Shown here piece after piece: positions 55,181-64,000 of a stretch of DNA of 64,000 bases; position 1 is the stretch's first letter; the number at the start of each line of letters is the position of its first letter. Position numbers and translations under genes: made by a program. This stretch comes from Mrakia gelida (Eukaryota > Basidiomycota > Tremellomycetes > Cystofilobasidiales > Mrakiaceae), in NCBI GenBank assembly GCA_024345305.1, contig BRON01000006.1, positions 992,001-1,056,000 of the forward strand, given 5' to 3'. The notes beneath the pieces were generated by a model. That model made no database searches, was not told where the DNA came from, and saw nothing but the letters and a program-made list of their open reading frames with translations.

Positions 55181-58100
55181 TTATAAAATCGATATACTAA
55201 CTACCTGCAACTCCTCCTCAAACCTCCAGCAATCGACCTCATCCAAAAACTCCCGCGGCGATCCCATTCCTCCTCCTTCTCGGACCAACGTCTCCCTTGA
55301 CCCCGCCCAATCCATAACCCGTCCAACCTGTCTCCTACTCAGCCCAGAAGCCCTCGAGTAGCTCAAGATCTCCCTCACCAGCTCCAAGGGAAGCTTTTGT
55401 AACCCTCTTCCCTCCGTCGACGCCGACGACGCGTGAAGCATCGCTCGAAACGACGGCAGCAGACCCAAAGCCGACGAATGAGCGAGTTTCCTGCGAGCTC
55501 GGTTCTTCTCCAGAACATCGTTGAAGCGGTCACGGAGGTAGTCGAAGCTGGTGTTCCTCCAACTCTGACGAGGGTCGAACCAGATCATCTGGATCGTTCG
55601 GTTCGAATCCTCGACGACGTCGACGAGATCCTCGAGAGTTTCTTCGACAGTGAAGGTTGAAGTTCCTCGGAGGTCGAGGTACTCGAGTCCTGTTCGGTTG
55701 AGGTTGAGGAGGTTGACGAGGGACGTTTCGAGGAGGGAGATGGAGGAAGAAGGTGGGTTGTGGAAAAGGCAGGAGTTGTTGAGGGAGAGGTGATGGATTA
55801 GGGAGGTGGTGGATTGGTGGAGGAAGTGTTCGAGCAGAGCTACGACTGAGTCGGAGTAGGAGTTTATGAGCTGAGAGAGGTCGAGGAGTCGAAGAGAGGG
55901 GGACGAAACGATGGTAGCGACGAGGGAGGGAAGGGAGGCGAGGGGAAGGTTGGACGTTACGCGAAGGGCCTTGAGAGTTGACAGAGCTGAGAGATCAAGG
56001 TACGCAAAGAGGGTCAGGTGAGGGTCCGAGGAAGCGAATGCAAGTACAAGAATCAAACTCACCATCACCGAGCTCACTCTCGAAATCCTCCCCGCGAACG
56101 ACGCGTCTCTCCTCACCCTCCCAGTTCCCCTCCCGTTCCTCAACTCCCGACCCTTCGCTAAACCGATAGCCCTCGACCTCCCCGACCTCCTCCCCGTCTT
56201 CCTCCTCTTCCTCATCGCCTCCCTCGTCGTCGTAATTGTAATCCTCCTCGCCGTACTCGAAGATAACATCCTCCTCCCCGTCTCGTTCTCCTAACCCACT
56301 CAACTGATCCCCAATCAACCCAGCTCCTCCTGCCCTAAACGCCTGCCCTGCTTCGCGTTGCATCCTTTCGAGCTGATCTGCGGCGAACTGCCTGGCGTCG
56401 GGGTATCGATCCTCTCCTCCGTCCATCCGCTTTTCGAAAAGGAGAGTGTTGGAGGCTTGGATGGCGACGAGGAGGGCGTTGACGGCCGAGAGAGGAAGGG
56501 ACGAGTGGGCCGACCAGAGAGCGTCGAAGAGGGTTTGAAGAGAGGGAGTCGCGAGAGGGAGGATCTACGTGGAGGCGAAGACGGGTCAGCGACGAAGTAG
56601 AAGCGAGGAGACGACAGGAAAGCAGACGACACGAGACGAGACGGAACGAGCAATGACAAACGAACCTCTAGGGGTAAGCTGTCGACCACATCGACGACGA
56701 ACGGGTGAACTGCGAGAGGAAGGCCTCGACATCCACTCCGAAGGTAAGAGAGAAAGCCGTCCAGCGCTTTGGGAGTGTCAGCGTCGTCGAATCTGGTCTC
56801 GGTCCCGGGATTGAACTCGTAGGGCCTTCTGTCGCTGTAAGAGCCCGACGAGGGAGTAAGAAGCCAGCTCTGAGGGAAGTCTGATACGAGAGAGGGTTAA
56901 GGGCGGTCGCTTCGTTAGCATGAGCGTCGAAGGAACGAATTCGAAAGCGGGAGCGCACGTCTCACGTTTCAAGAAGAATGTCAACGCCTGCCACATGCCG
57001 CCGACGACCGCTTCGTTCGTTTTGTTCCAGCAGTGTATGAGAGCGTTGATAGAGATGGTTCGAAGGTGCAGCTCGACGAGCTCTGGACGGATCGAAGGGA
57101 AAGTCAGTCGAAGTCACGACGAAGCAACTGAAGAAACTAGACTCGAAAATGTTCGCCTCACCAGGCTGATATAGAGGCTTCCTTCAATATCTCCCACCCA
57201 GCCTTCCTAACATCCGGTCGACCCGATCCCAAGGCTCCTCCTTCTCTCCAGAGATCCGGGGAGAGACACGTCCAGAAACGACGATCCGAGAGGAGTCGCT
57301 GGAGTGGCGTCGACGCGTCCGAGTTCGGTAGTTCTGGTCTAGAGGAGAACAGAAGAATGATACGGAAGGCTGATCAGCTCGAGAAGTGGGATCGGAGGAG
57401 GTCCTCGCTCGTCCGAGGTGAAACGCGACGAGAGAAACGAGTGGGACGCGACTTACCCCTCATCAGCTTCCGCACGGTACTCAACCCTCCAGCCCTGATT
57501 TTCTCCTCGATCTTCCTCTGCTCCTCATCCTCCTCAGCTCCCTTCGCTCTCGCCTGCTTCTCTTTCTTCCCAAGCTCAGCACCCTCCACCTCATCCTCCA
57601 ATCGTCCCTCCTTCCTGTTCTTCCTCGCGACGGCTCGTTCCAGACATCCGTCCGACTCGTCGACGCTCTCCCACAGCTTCCCTTCCCAGGCGTGCAGATG
57701 GAACAAAGGAGGTAGGAGATGACGGATCAGAGGTGGACCTTGCTGAGCGAGGTGATGAAGGTGGTGGAAGAGTGGAAGGACGGGTTGTTGAACTCGGCGA
57801 CGGCTGAGGCGACGAAGAGGGATCCTACGGCGTTCCGACGGCGCGAGAACGGCTCTCTGAGGGAAGGGACAGAGTCGGCCACGAGGGTGGGATGAAGTTT
57901 GAGGAGTCGGGAGTGGACTGAGAGCGTTTGAGTCGTCAGGTTGGGTGTGAGGAGAAAGGAAGGGAGATGGTGCAGCTGCAGGAGGACACGAGACGAACAG
58001 GGGCAGACTTGAATGCGAGAGGGAGAATGATAGAGCTGGGATGGTCTTTGAAGCTTGAACGTACCCAAAGAGGACCGATGGGGTCAATCCAGCGGTCGTC

Positions 58101-58565
58101 TTCGAGCGCGTCGCTGAGGGGTCGTCCTCGTCCCCGAGGAGTCAAATCCTCCGATTCCTCCCATTTTCGCTCCCACCTTCGAGCCACTACCTCCTCTATC
58201 AGAGTTTCCGTCCCTGGGGCTACCTCCTCGTCCATCTTCCGGTTGTCCCATCTCCAAACGACGACGTCGTCGAGCTTCTTCGCGAGGTCCATCAGTGCAA
58301 ATCCTCGTTGAGCCTCCGTTTGCTTCTTCTGATCAAGACGATGGAGGATCTCGACGATCTCATCGGGGATCTTGTTGTAGAGACTGTAGGTGTGGATGGG
58401 AGAGAAGCGAGGATAGTTTACGGTAGGCTTGAGCGGCTGAGAGGTCGAAGTTAAAGGGGGTCGGGAGGAGGAGGAGGTTGGATGGGACGTTGGGTTGGTT
58501 CCAGGATGCCTTTTCTTGTTGATGAGGATTGAAGTGGGATGAATTGTAGGGGATCCTATCGCCAT
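55181..58565 (-). CDS. Large HEAT-like (listerin-like?) gene joined to LRR tail
   Basis: Exon 1 (58565-58065) starts MAIGSPTIHPTSILINKKRH and includes EIVEILHRLDQKKQTEAQRG, like the opening HEAT repeat of the ribosome-quality-control E3 ligase listerin (LTN1/RKR1). Later exons (WEGKLWESVDESDGCLERAV, RFWTCLSPDLWRE, ELVELHLRTISINALIHCW, LDGFLSYLRSGCRGLPLAVH, TLFDALWSAHSSLPLSAVNA) have the helical pattern of that region. An acidic block (EEDYNYDDEGGDEEEEEDGE) then splices in frame onto a leucine-rich segment (LSTLKALRVTSNLPLASLPS, GLEYLDLRGTSTFTVEETLE) ending at 55181. A C-terminal RING, required in listerin, is absent. The join of exons 1 and 2 does not keep frame in my reading, so either an exon is missed or the gene is broken. 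The family assignment is tentative; a fused or chimeric gene is possible. Confidence 0.35.
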
Positions 58566-58873
58566 GTTGCTACGAAGTCGGAAGAGGAGGATGGACTCGA
58601 GTCGACGTGGATGAGTGATGGAATGAAGGGAGAAGAAGCGATCTGAGCTCCTCCGAGTTCGAACTTGCTTGCTGAGTCGAGCTGCTTCGAGAAGGGGATA
58701 TTCCAAGACTGGTAGAGGGATGCTGAGGTGAAAGAGGGGATGATGAGATGTTTCTGAGAAGAAGCTCCGAAGGTGGCGGCTGACGGTGACTCGCCCAAAG
58801 AAGGAGGACAGGAAGGTGAGCTCGGTTTCGCCTCCCTAGCTGTCCTTCGACGATCAGCACAAGATGCTTTCGG

Positions 58874-59086
58874 ATGAGCGCTCCTCCTTCCTTCTCAAGC
58901 TTTCCAGATCCTAAGTTTCTACATCCTGAGCAGCTATCATCTCTGAAGAAAGAGGAGCGAGATCGACCATCGAAACGAGCGAGGAGATCCGTCGGACGGG
59001 AGGAGGACGAGGACGAGCGGAGGAGGAGGGACAAGAGCAGCTCTAGCTCGAGGAGGGACAGGGACAGAGACGAGGATCACTTTTAG
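58874..59086 (+). pseudogene. NRDE2-like N-terminus, truncated
   Basis: Opens MSAPPSFSSFPDPKFLHPEQ followed by a very basic, Ser/Arg/Asp-rich stretch (RRDRDRDEDHF) to TAG at 59084-59086. The PSFSSFP opening and RS/RD-rich segment recall the N-terminus of the RNA-surveillance protein NRDE2/Nrl1. In the same frame past the TAG the sequence continues in character (RKDSKDRKEAQ), which suggests a recent nonsense change. The conserved HAT-repeat body is absent: 200 bp later a copia LTR begins. The similarity rests on a short motif, so the identity is uncertain. Confidence 0.3.
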
Positions 59087-59109
59087 AGAAAGGATAGTAA
59101 GGACAGGAA

Positions 59110-59295
59110 GGAAGCTCAGTTCAGCTCACATCTCGTCATCTTGAGCGAGTCTTTGATGTAGCTGGCGTCGGTGCTAGAGTAGTAGTCCGGGGGAGGCTGG
59201 GCCATGTCTGAAAGACATGTGAAGGGAAGGAGGTGAGTTGAATGATCTGAGGTTTAGCGCGAACGGCAGCAGCTCACAGTAAGTCATGAGCTGAT
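59110..59295 (-). pseudogene. Host exon pair cut by copia LTR
   Basis: On the minus strand, starting at the LTR edge: QLMTYY split by an intron (donor GTGAGCTG near 59279, acceptor TTTCAG near 59214), then MAQPPPDYYSSTDASYIKDS and LKMTR before another donor GTGAGCTG near 59135. Splice signals are good and phase is kept. It may be the distal part of the 14-3-3 pseudogene on the other side of the element, or an unrelated gene; I could not decide. Confidence 0.3.
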
Positions 59296-59525
59296 TGTTG
59301 GAAGGTGGCGACTCGCAGAGAGGTCTTACGTAGTAGCTTAGTAACGCGTCTCGTTCAGTCCCCGTGTCAGTAACCCTGCTTGGTAACCAACTGCTCTTTA
59401 AGCTACGTTCGGATCACGTGACCATTTCCATTTTATATAAACCTTTCGAATAGCTAGCTCTATACAACAAGCTTTAAACCACATCCTGCAGACCTCCCTA
59501 AGCTCAAGTGAACAACCCAACAACA
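59296..59525 (+). mobile_element. LTR-A, 5' LTR of second truncated copia element
   Basis: 230 bp, TGTTGGAAGG ... CCCAACAACA, with TCACGTGA retained and TATA slightly altered (TTATATAAA). Followed by CGTTATCAGCACCAG as at 29584, then the gag start at 59572. Left flank is CTGAT; the other end of the element is missing, so no target duplication can be checked. Confidence 0.9.
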
Positions 59526-59571
59526 CGTTATCAGCACCAGTTCGCCACCACCCGCTCAGCAATTCTTCGTC

Positions 59572-59735
59572 ATGTCAAGCAACTACTCCAAGAAGCTAGA
59601 TCACAAGCTATTCAAGCTCGCTGCTCTCGATAGTACCAACTACAGGACGTGGTCAGTAAGGATGCAGATCGACTTTGGAGAAGCAGGAATCAAGCCCGTC
59701 GTCCTCGGTACGACAACCAGGCCCGACCTCACCGT
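59572..59735 (+). pseudogene. Copia Gag fragment (about 55 codons)
   Basis: MSSNYSKKLDHKLFKLAALD through GEAGIKPVVLGTTTRPDL matches the Gag at 29633, then stops matching at about 59735, where minus-strand 14-3-3-like sequence takes over. The element therefore consists only of LTR, leader and the first sixth of Gag. Confidence 0.85.
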
Positions 59736-60797
59736 CGTGGACATTGTTGTGTCGATACAAGACCTCGTTGGTGTTTCTAGCAGCGTTGTATACGTTCTTC
59801 TTTGAGCTCGAGGAAGAAAGCGCCATAGTGAACGCCGAGTAGAGCGTCGAGTCCAGAGCATCACGCCCGAGGGAGGTAGATCAAGGACGACGCGTCGACG
59901 ACGCTGACAGGTCAGCTCGCCCTCTTTCGTCGTTCCAGCTCGTTGAAAGTATTCGTCACAAATTACCATCGTCTAGAGTACTCCCGGTCACCAAGACGGT
60001 AGACGGTGTCGGCCTGTTCGAAGAGAAAATGAAGTGAAAGCGAGTCAGTCTTCGACTCGTCTCGAGGAGGAGGGAGAGAGAGAGTGACTCACAAGCTCTT
60101 GATCGACACAGATATCCGATTTGCAAGGAAGGGACTTCCCAGGACAATGCTTGGCGCTAAGGTTGTCGAAGTATTTGCAGAAACGTGAAAAAAAAAGTGA
60201 TGGGCATTCGCGACGTGTGCGAGGAGATGAGGTTGAGAGGAATCGGAGCGGCGCACTCGAACTCATTCATCAGAATTAGAGGTCAAAAGATGAGCTTTGA
60301 TGACCTAGAAGGATCGAAGCAGCGTCAATAGTGTTTGACGAGAACAAAGTAGCGAAAGATGAAGCTCACCTCCGTCGCGTCCAAACACGCCTCCTCAACC
60401 TCCCTGCTGACTTTCTCTCGCGTTTCTCGAGCCAGCTCCATTCCTTTTATGTTTCCCTTCTTCTCCTCCCTCTTTCGATGAAGCTGAGGATCCTCCAAGC
60501 AGCTCGTCGAGATGTGACGAAGTTCTTCAAGGCGATCGAGTATAGGTTGCGTTCCTCGACGGTGATGTCGGAAAACGAAACGACAAGATGGCGAGTGTGA
60601 ATGACCATGTCTGGAGAGCGAGCAGGGGAAGAAGGGTCAGCGAGGAAAAGATCCAAGAGAGTAAGAGAGTTGAACTGACCCTCGTAACGTTCGGCCTGCT
60701 CCGAAAGTCGAGCGAGGTAAATCGAGCTCTCGCGCGAGAGAGGAGCTGAAGAGGTAGAGATCGAGAAGTCCGAGGAAGTCGAGGAGTTGTAGGGCAT
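59736..60797 (-). pseudogene. 14-3-3 protein pseudogene, split by copia element
   Basis: Exon 1 starts at 60797 and includes [18 protein letters not shown]. Exon 2 has [20 protein letters not shown] and AWRILSFIE, the classic 14-3-3 helix-3/4 signature (TVEERNLLSVAYKN...RRASWRI). A one-base deletion at about 60465 then shifts the frame; in the shifted frame [20 protein letters not shown] continues as 14-3-3. After an intron come VIKAHLLTSNSDE, then VYRLGDREYS in place of FYLKMKGDYYR, and LLGVHYGAFFLEL in place of LGLALNFSVFYYEI, again with frame changes and stops. At 59736 it meets the copia gag fragment. 14-3-3 proteins are dimeric phosphoserine-binding adaptors; this copy cannot encode one. 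Another, functional gene must exist elsewhere. Confidence 0.75.
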
Positions 60798-61389
60798 CTT
60801 GTGGTTGAAGAGGATCGGATAGTGGTGGTTGGTTGATGGGAAGAGAAGAAAGACGACCTCGAGCTTTTGTAGGCGTCCACAAGGGGAACGAGCGAACCCT
60901 TTCCCCAACCCTCTCCCCTCCCTCACGCGAAACCCTCTGCCCATGCCTTCAACCCTTCGCCCTCACCTCGCTGACACCGAGACGTCTGCGTATCTAGGAA
61001 ACTGACCTTTTGACGGACCACTCGCGAGCTCGGATCGACTCAAAGCGAGAGGGACTGACTATCGGTGGACGATGGTCAGAAGAGCGACGCGACGCGGTTG
61101 AGCCGAAACAGGGTATGAAGATCGTAACTATGTATCAAAGCGAAAGAGTAAGGGCGCGAGCGAAAATTCCGAGTGAGGTAGAAAAGAAAGATGAAAAGTG
61201 AAAACGTAGCGATCTAGGCGTAAGAAAGAGTGTCGACTCTTCCCCTTCGTTGCCCTCGCTTCCATCGCTTCAGGTCAGCATCGATCCTCTTCCCTCGCCC
61301 TCGTCCCCCCTGTCTTTTCCCTTCCCTCCCCCAAAGCTGACCTCCTTCTCCTTCGCTCTCTCTGTTTCTTCTGTTTCTTCTTCCCTACA
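60798..61389. other. No recognisable gene
   Basis: A minus-strand open stretch upstream of the 14-3-3 start (60944-60798) looks like leader sequence. From 61230 the plus strand is pyrimidine-rich, probably intronic or leader sequence of the next fragment. Confidence 0.35.
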
Positions 61390-61652
61390 GCCCAGCTGAC
61401 GATCAACACCCCCGGATCTGTCGTTCAGAGCCAGCCTACCTTCTTGACGGTATGTCTTTCTTCCAAGGCGGTCTTGCTCTTTGGGCTGGGGCGAGGGAGC
61501 TCTGATCGAGTGGCTTGGAGAAGATCGAAGCTGACCAGCCTTCCTCTTCTCTCTTCTCTTCTCTGGACTATAGTCCTCTGGAGGAAGGCTCCCTACTACC
61601 TGTCCATGTTCGTCTACATCCTTCCAGTGTCATCTCAGGACGAAGATGTTGT
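61390..61652 (+). pseudogene. Secreted Ser/Thr-rich-type domain fragment cut by LTR
   Basis: After CCCTACAG (61390) the frame reads AQLTINTPGSVVQSQPTFLT, then a donor GTATGT, and after an acceptor TATAG (about 61575) SSGG followed, one base out of frame, by KAPYYLSMFVYILP. This is the TxPxSVVxCQPxxLTWSGGxxPYYLS pattern of a widespread basidiomycete family of secreted or GPI-anchored surface proteins. The signal peptide exon and everything after PYYLS are missing, and LTR-A starts at 61653. Confidence 0.45.
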
Positions 61653-61881
61653 TGTTGGAAGGTGGCGACTCGCAGAGAGGTCTTACGTAGGAGCTCAGTA
61701 ACGCGTATTGTTCAGTCCCCGTGTCAGTAACCCTCCTTAGTGACCAACTGCTCTGTAAGCTACCTTCGGATCACGTGACCATTTCCATGGTATATACATA
61801 TCTCGAATAGCTAGTTCTACAACACAAGCTTTGAACCACACCTGCAGACTTCACTAAGCTCAAGTGGACGACCCAACAACA
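61653..61881 (+). mobile_element. Solo LTR-A, no target duplication seen
   Basis: 229 bp, TGTTGGAAGG ... CCCAACAACA; E-box TCACGTGA kept, TATA degraded to TATATACA. Flanks GTTGT and GCGAA differ, so it is either old or the product of recombination between two insertions. Confidence 0.85.
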
Positions 61882-61989
61882 GCGAATCCCGACACGTCGC
61901 TGACCCTCCCTCTCCTCCCCGCCTTCCCTCTCCTCCAGAATCTGTCCCTCCCGCCAGCAGCTCCCGCCCCTCCGCCGGTAGTCCCTCCC

Positions 61990-62702
61990 CCTGCCGTTGG
62001 GCCCTCATGCTCATCTTTCAAGCACTCCAAAGACCTTACCATGATCGACTCGCTTTCCTCTTCCTCGACCTCTGCTCTCCCCCCCCAACCTCCGCAACCC
62101 GACAAGCCTCGCGTCGGCCCCTCGGTAACAGCAGGAACCGTCATCCTTAACTCTCCACCTGAAATACGATACGGATATTGTTCCGGTAAACACAGAGGAT
62201 GATAGATTCTCCATCGTTTGAGAACTTTTGACTGCCAAAAGACCCGAATCGACCTTCTTGAAAGTGCCCAAGGAGGAGAGAGCGAGAGAAGGTAGCGGTG
62301 TCGAAAGGTTTGTCTATGTCGGATCGCAAGGTGGGGAGGATGTGGGTGATTTCGAGGTCGGGCGAACGTGCAAGGTCGTGTAAGTATGTTTCTGCGTTGA
62401 TGGTGAGGAGACAAGCGCTCAACCATCTCGTCCCCTTCGCTCTCTCGCCCTTCCAGAATAGCTGCCACCTCCCAGTTCTTCGCGGGACCCTTCTTCTTCC
62501 CATCTCTTCTCTCCGGCTCCACTGAAGCGAACACCCACCTCCCCGTTAAATTGAACGTCACGCTCTTCACGTCCTCCACTCCTCTCCCTACCTTCCCCAC
62601 TTGCTTCCCTTCGAGGTGCAGCAAGACTATGAACCCTTTGCCGGAGACAGCGATGATGTCGAGGGAGGGATGCTTGCACGTACAAGATGCGTCGGAGTCC
62701 AA
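61990..62702 (-). pseudogene. WD40-like protein fragment
   Basis: Minus-strand segments HPSLDIIAVSGKGFIVLLHL, VKSVTFNLTGRWVFAS, then after an acceptor near 62380 DLARSPDLEITHILPTLRSD and FGSQKFSNDGESIILCVYRN read like beta-propeller blades (hydrophobic strands with SxDG turns). No start codon or upstream blade lies before 62702-62880, where LTR-A follows. The lower part (below 62150) loses the pattern, and the opposite strand is Pro-rich there. Likely a fragment; the exact family is unknown. Confidence 0.35.
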
Positions 62703-62881
62703 AGGGATACGTCGGTATTCCTAACCCCAGCGTCTAGACGTAGTTGCAATGAGAAGAGCCATTTCTGGGTCGGATATGAAGACCTTGGGGTGTTGAGTGA
62801 AAGAGAATGCGGGAGATCAAGTAATAGAGGTGTTGAGGCAGAATGAGGTGAAGACTAGCTAGTCAGAATCGACCGCGGGAG

Positions 62882-63108
62882 TGTTGTTGGGTCGTCCACT
62901 TGAGCTTAGGGATGTCTGCAGGATGTGGTTCAAAGCTTGTTGTATAAAGCTAGCTACTCGAAAGGTTTATATACTATGGAAATGGTCACGTGATCTGAAG
63001 GTAGCTTACAAAGCTGTTTACGAAGAATGGTTACTAACAAGGGGACTGAACGAGACGCGTTACTAAGCTACTACGTAAGATCTCTCTGCGAGTCGCCACC
63101 TTCCAACA
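62882..63108 (-). mobile_element. LTR-A, 3' LTR of the right-hand copia element
   Basis: 227 bp in minus orientation, TGTTGTTGGGTCGTCC ... TCGCCACCTTCCAACA, almost identical to the LTR at 29357-29583. It precedes, on the plus strand, the pol gene end at 63139. A pyrimidine tract on the plus strand (CTTCCTTCATTTCCCCC, about 63132-63150) is the likely polypurine tract of the element. The low-side flank is GGGAG. Confidence 0.9.
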
Positions 63109-63138
63109 CTCCCACTCGACGAGCTGAGAGTCCTTCCT

Positions 63139-64000
63139 TCATTTCCCCCTTTGCGGGTTTCCATCCATGTCTCCGCTGGTCTTTTGATCCACGCGCGAGG
63201 TTTCCTTCTGGATGTTGAGCGATTTCTTAAACCGTTCGAGCTTTTCGACTCCGAGAGCCTTGGTGAGGATGTCTGCCTGCATGTCCTCGGTGGGACAGTA
63301 GTTGAGCTTGATGAATCCTCTCTGTTGGGCCTCTCGTCCGTATTTGTACGCGACGTCGATGTGCTTGGTCTTCTCCGAGTGAGTACCGTTCTTGGTTGTT
63401 TCGATGGCTCCTTGGTTGTCTACGTTTACTGGGATCGATCCGGTGTCGTATCCGAGTTCAGCGAGGATCTTGGCGACCCACCTAAGGCTCCGGCATCCTG
63501 CGGAGAGAGCGATGTACTCTGCTTCAAGAGAAGAGAGACTGATTGCCTTTTGGCGTCGACTCGCCCAGATGACTGTGGATCCAAATACCTTGACGACGAA
63601 TCCTGTTGTTGATCGTCTTGATTCCGTGTCTCCGGCGTAGTCGGAGTCGGTCCATAGTTCTGCGATTGGAGCGTCCGAGTGTCCTCCAAGTTGAAGCGAC
63701 GTGTCTGCTGATCCTTGTAGGTATCGCATGACCTTCTTGACTGCTCCCCAGTGAACCCTTCTTGGGTCCGAGCTGAATTGGCTGAGAACTCCGACGGCGA
63801 AGGCGATGTCCGGTCGAGTGCAGACTTGGAGGTACATCAACGATCCCACCGCTTCGAGGTAGGGTACTCCGTCCAGCTTCTCTGATCCCGAATCCTCCGA
63901 TTGGACCGACTGTTGCCTAAAGTCGTCCATCGGAACCTTGTTTGATTTTGCGTCGACCATGTTGAATCGTTCGAGGACCGTTTGAACGTATCGTTTCTGG
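63139..64000 (-). CDS. Ty1/copia pol, RNase H end, open to window edge
   Basis: Continuous minus-strand frame from the window end to a stop at 63139. Segments: ERFNMVDAKSNKVPMDD (end of RT), VCTRPDIAFAVGVLSQF, KKVMRYLQGSADTSLQLGG, then RNase H with ELWTDSDYAGD, the glutamate in SLEAEYIALSAG, and TKHIDVAYKYGREA, ending DGNPQRGK. Catalytic acidic residues are present and no stop occurs, in contrast to the homologous remnant at 25150-27130. With its near-identical LTR it may be part of an intact, recently active element lying mostly to the right of the window. Confidence 0.9.
   Translation of the reverse strand, partial: QKRYVQTVLERFNMVDAKSNKVPMDDFRQQSVQSEDSGSEKLDGVPYLEAVGSLMYLQVCTRPDIAFAVGVLSQFSSDPRRVHWGAVKKVMRYLQGSADTSLQLGGHSDAPIAELWTDSDYAGDTESRRSTTGFVVKVFGSTVIWASRRQKAISLSSLEAEYIALSAGCRSLRWVAKILAELGYDTGSIPVNVDNQGAIETTKNGTHSEKTKHIDVAYKYGREAQQRGFIKLNYCPTEDMQADILTKALGVEKLERFKKSLNIQKETSRVDQKTSGDMDGNPQRGK

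Noticed and set aside
55580..55610. GGTTCGAATCC, resembling a tRNA B box
   Set aside because: No matching A box or cloverleaf could be drawn around it, and it lies in the coding sequence of the minus-strand LRR exon. I found no convincing tRNA in the window.
61860..62202. Plus-strand Pro-rich open frame after the solo LTR
   Set aside because: Proline-rich composition is what the opposite strand of a Gly/Arg-rich minus frame would give, and it has no start or splice continuity with the upstream surface-protein fragment.
62877..63113. GGGAG before and CTCCC after LTR-A as a possible special flank
   Set aside because: The second is the reverse complement of the first, not a direct duplication, and lies on the internal side of the LTR where no target duplication is expected. 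Coincidence is likely.

Overview
This window looks like an accessory, transposon-rich stretch of a basidiomycete nuclear genome. The best guess is Pucciniomycotina, perhaps a Microbotryomycetes yeast or smut. I base this on intron-dense genes (introns of about 50-100 nt, donors GTGAGT/GTAAGT, acceptors CAG/TAG), pyrimidine-rich 5' regions, Ty1/copia elements and a set of recognisable fungal families. The order-level assignment is inference. I saw no bacterial or organellar sequence.

Layout. 1-12.4 kb: remnants of host genes (a membrane protein, protein-kinase fragments K1 and K2, a PCL-type cyclin and an ALG12-like mannosyltransferase, the last two with in-frame stops) mixed with two copies of an LTR family (here LTR-B) and a ~550-bp dispersed repeat (family C). 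12.7-21.6 kb: the best preserved block, two divergent cell-surface genes. These are a ~20-exon GT2 glycosyltransferase (minus) and a 10-exon KRE6/SKN1-type beta-glucan synthesis protein (plus). 22.6-30.1 kb: a truncated siderophore transporter, a degenerate copia element (LTR-A family), another LTR-B, the C-terminal half of a RAN1/KSP1-like kinase, and a copia 5' end (LTR plus gag) joined directly to that kinase. 32.9-40.0 kb: two paralogous Zn2Cys6 transcription-factor genes, one with a 3 x 37-residue internal repeat, separated by LTR-A copies and a decayed gene. 41.3-50 kb: an orphan acidic ORF pair, a 26-base G run beside an intron-less LTR-B copy, a zinc-finger fragment, repeat C again and two gag zinc-knuckle remnants. 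50.2-59 kb: a multipass membrane protein gene, kinase fragment K3, and a long HEAT/LRR-like gene. 59.3-64 kb: a frameshifted 14-3-3 gene cut by a truncated copia element, more LTR-A copies, a WD-like fragment, and the open 3' end of a copia pol gene running off the window.

Two things stand out. (1) LTR-B carries, downstream of its TATA box, a 56-73 nt segment with intron-like GT...AG ends whose 3' end repeats the sequence just upstream of the donor. Four copies have it, and one copy lacks it at the expected junction. (2) At least eight host-like genes are truncated, frameshifted or stop-containing, and several breakpoints coincide with LTRs. This is the pattern expected of a low-recombination, transposon-accumulating region, for example a mating-type or subtelomeric region; that reading is inference.
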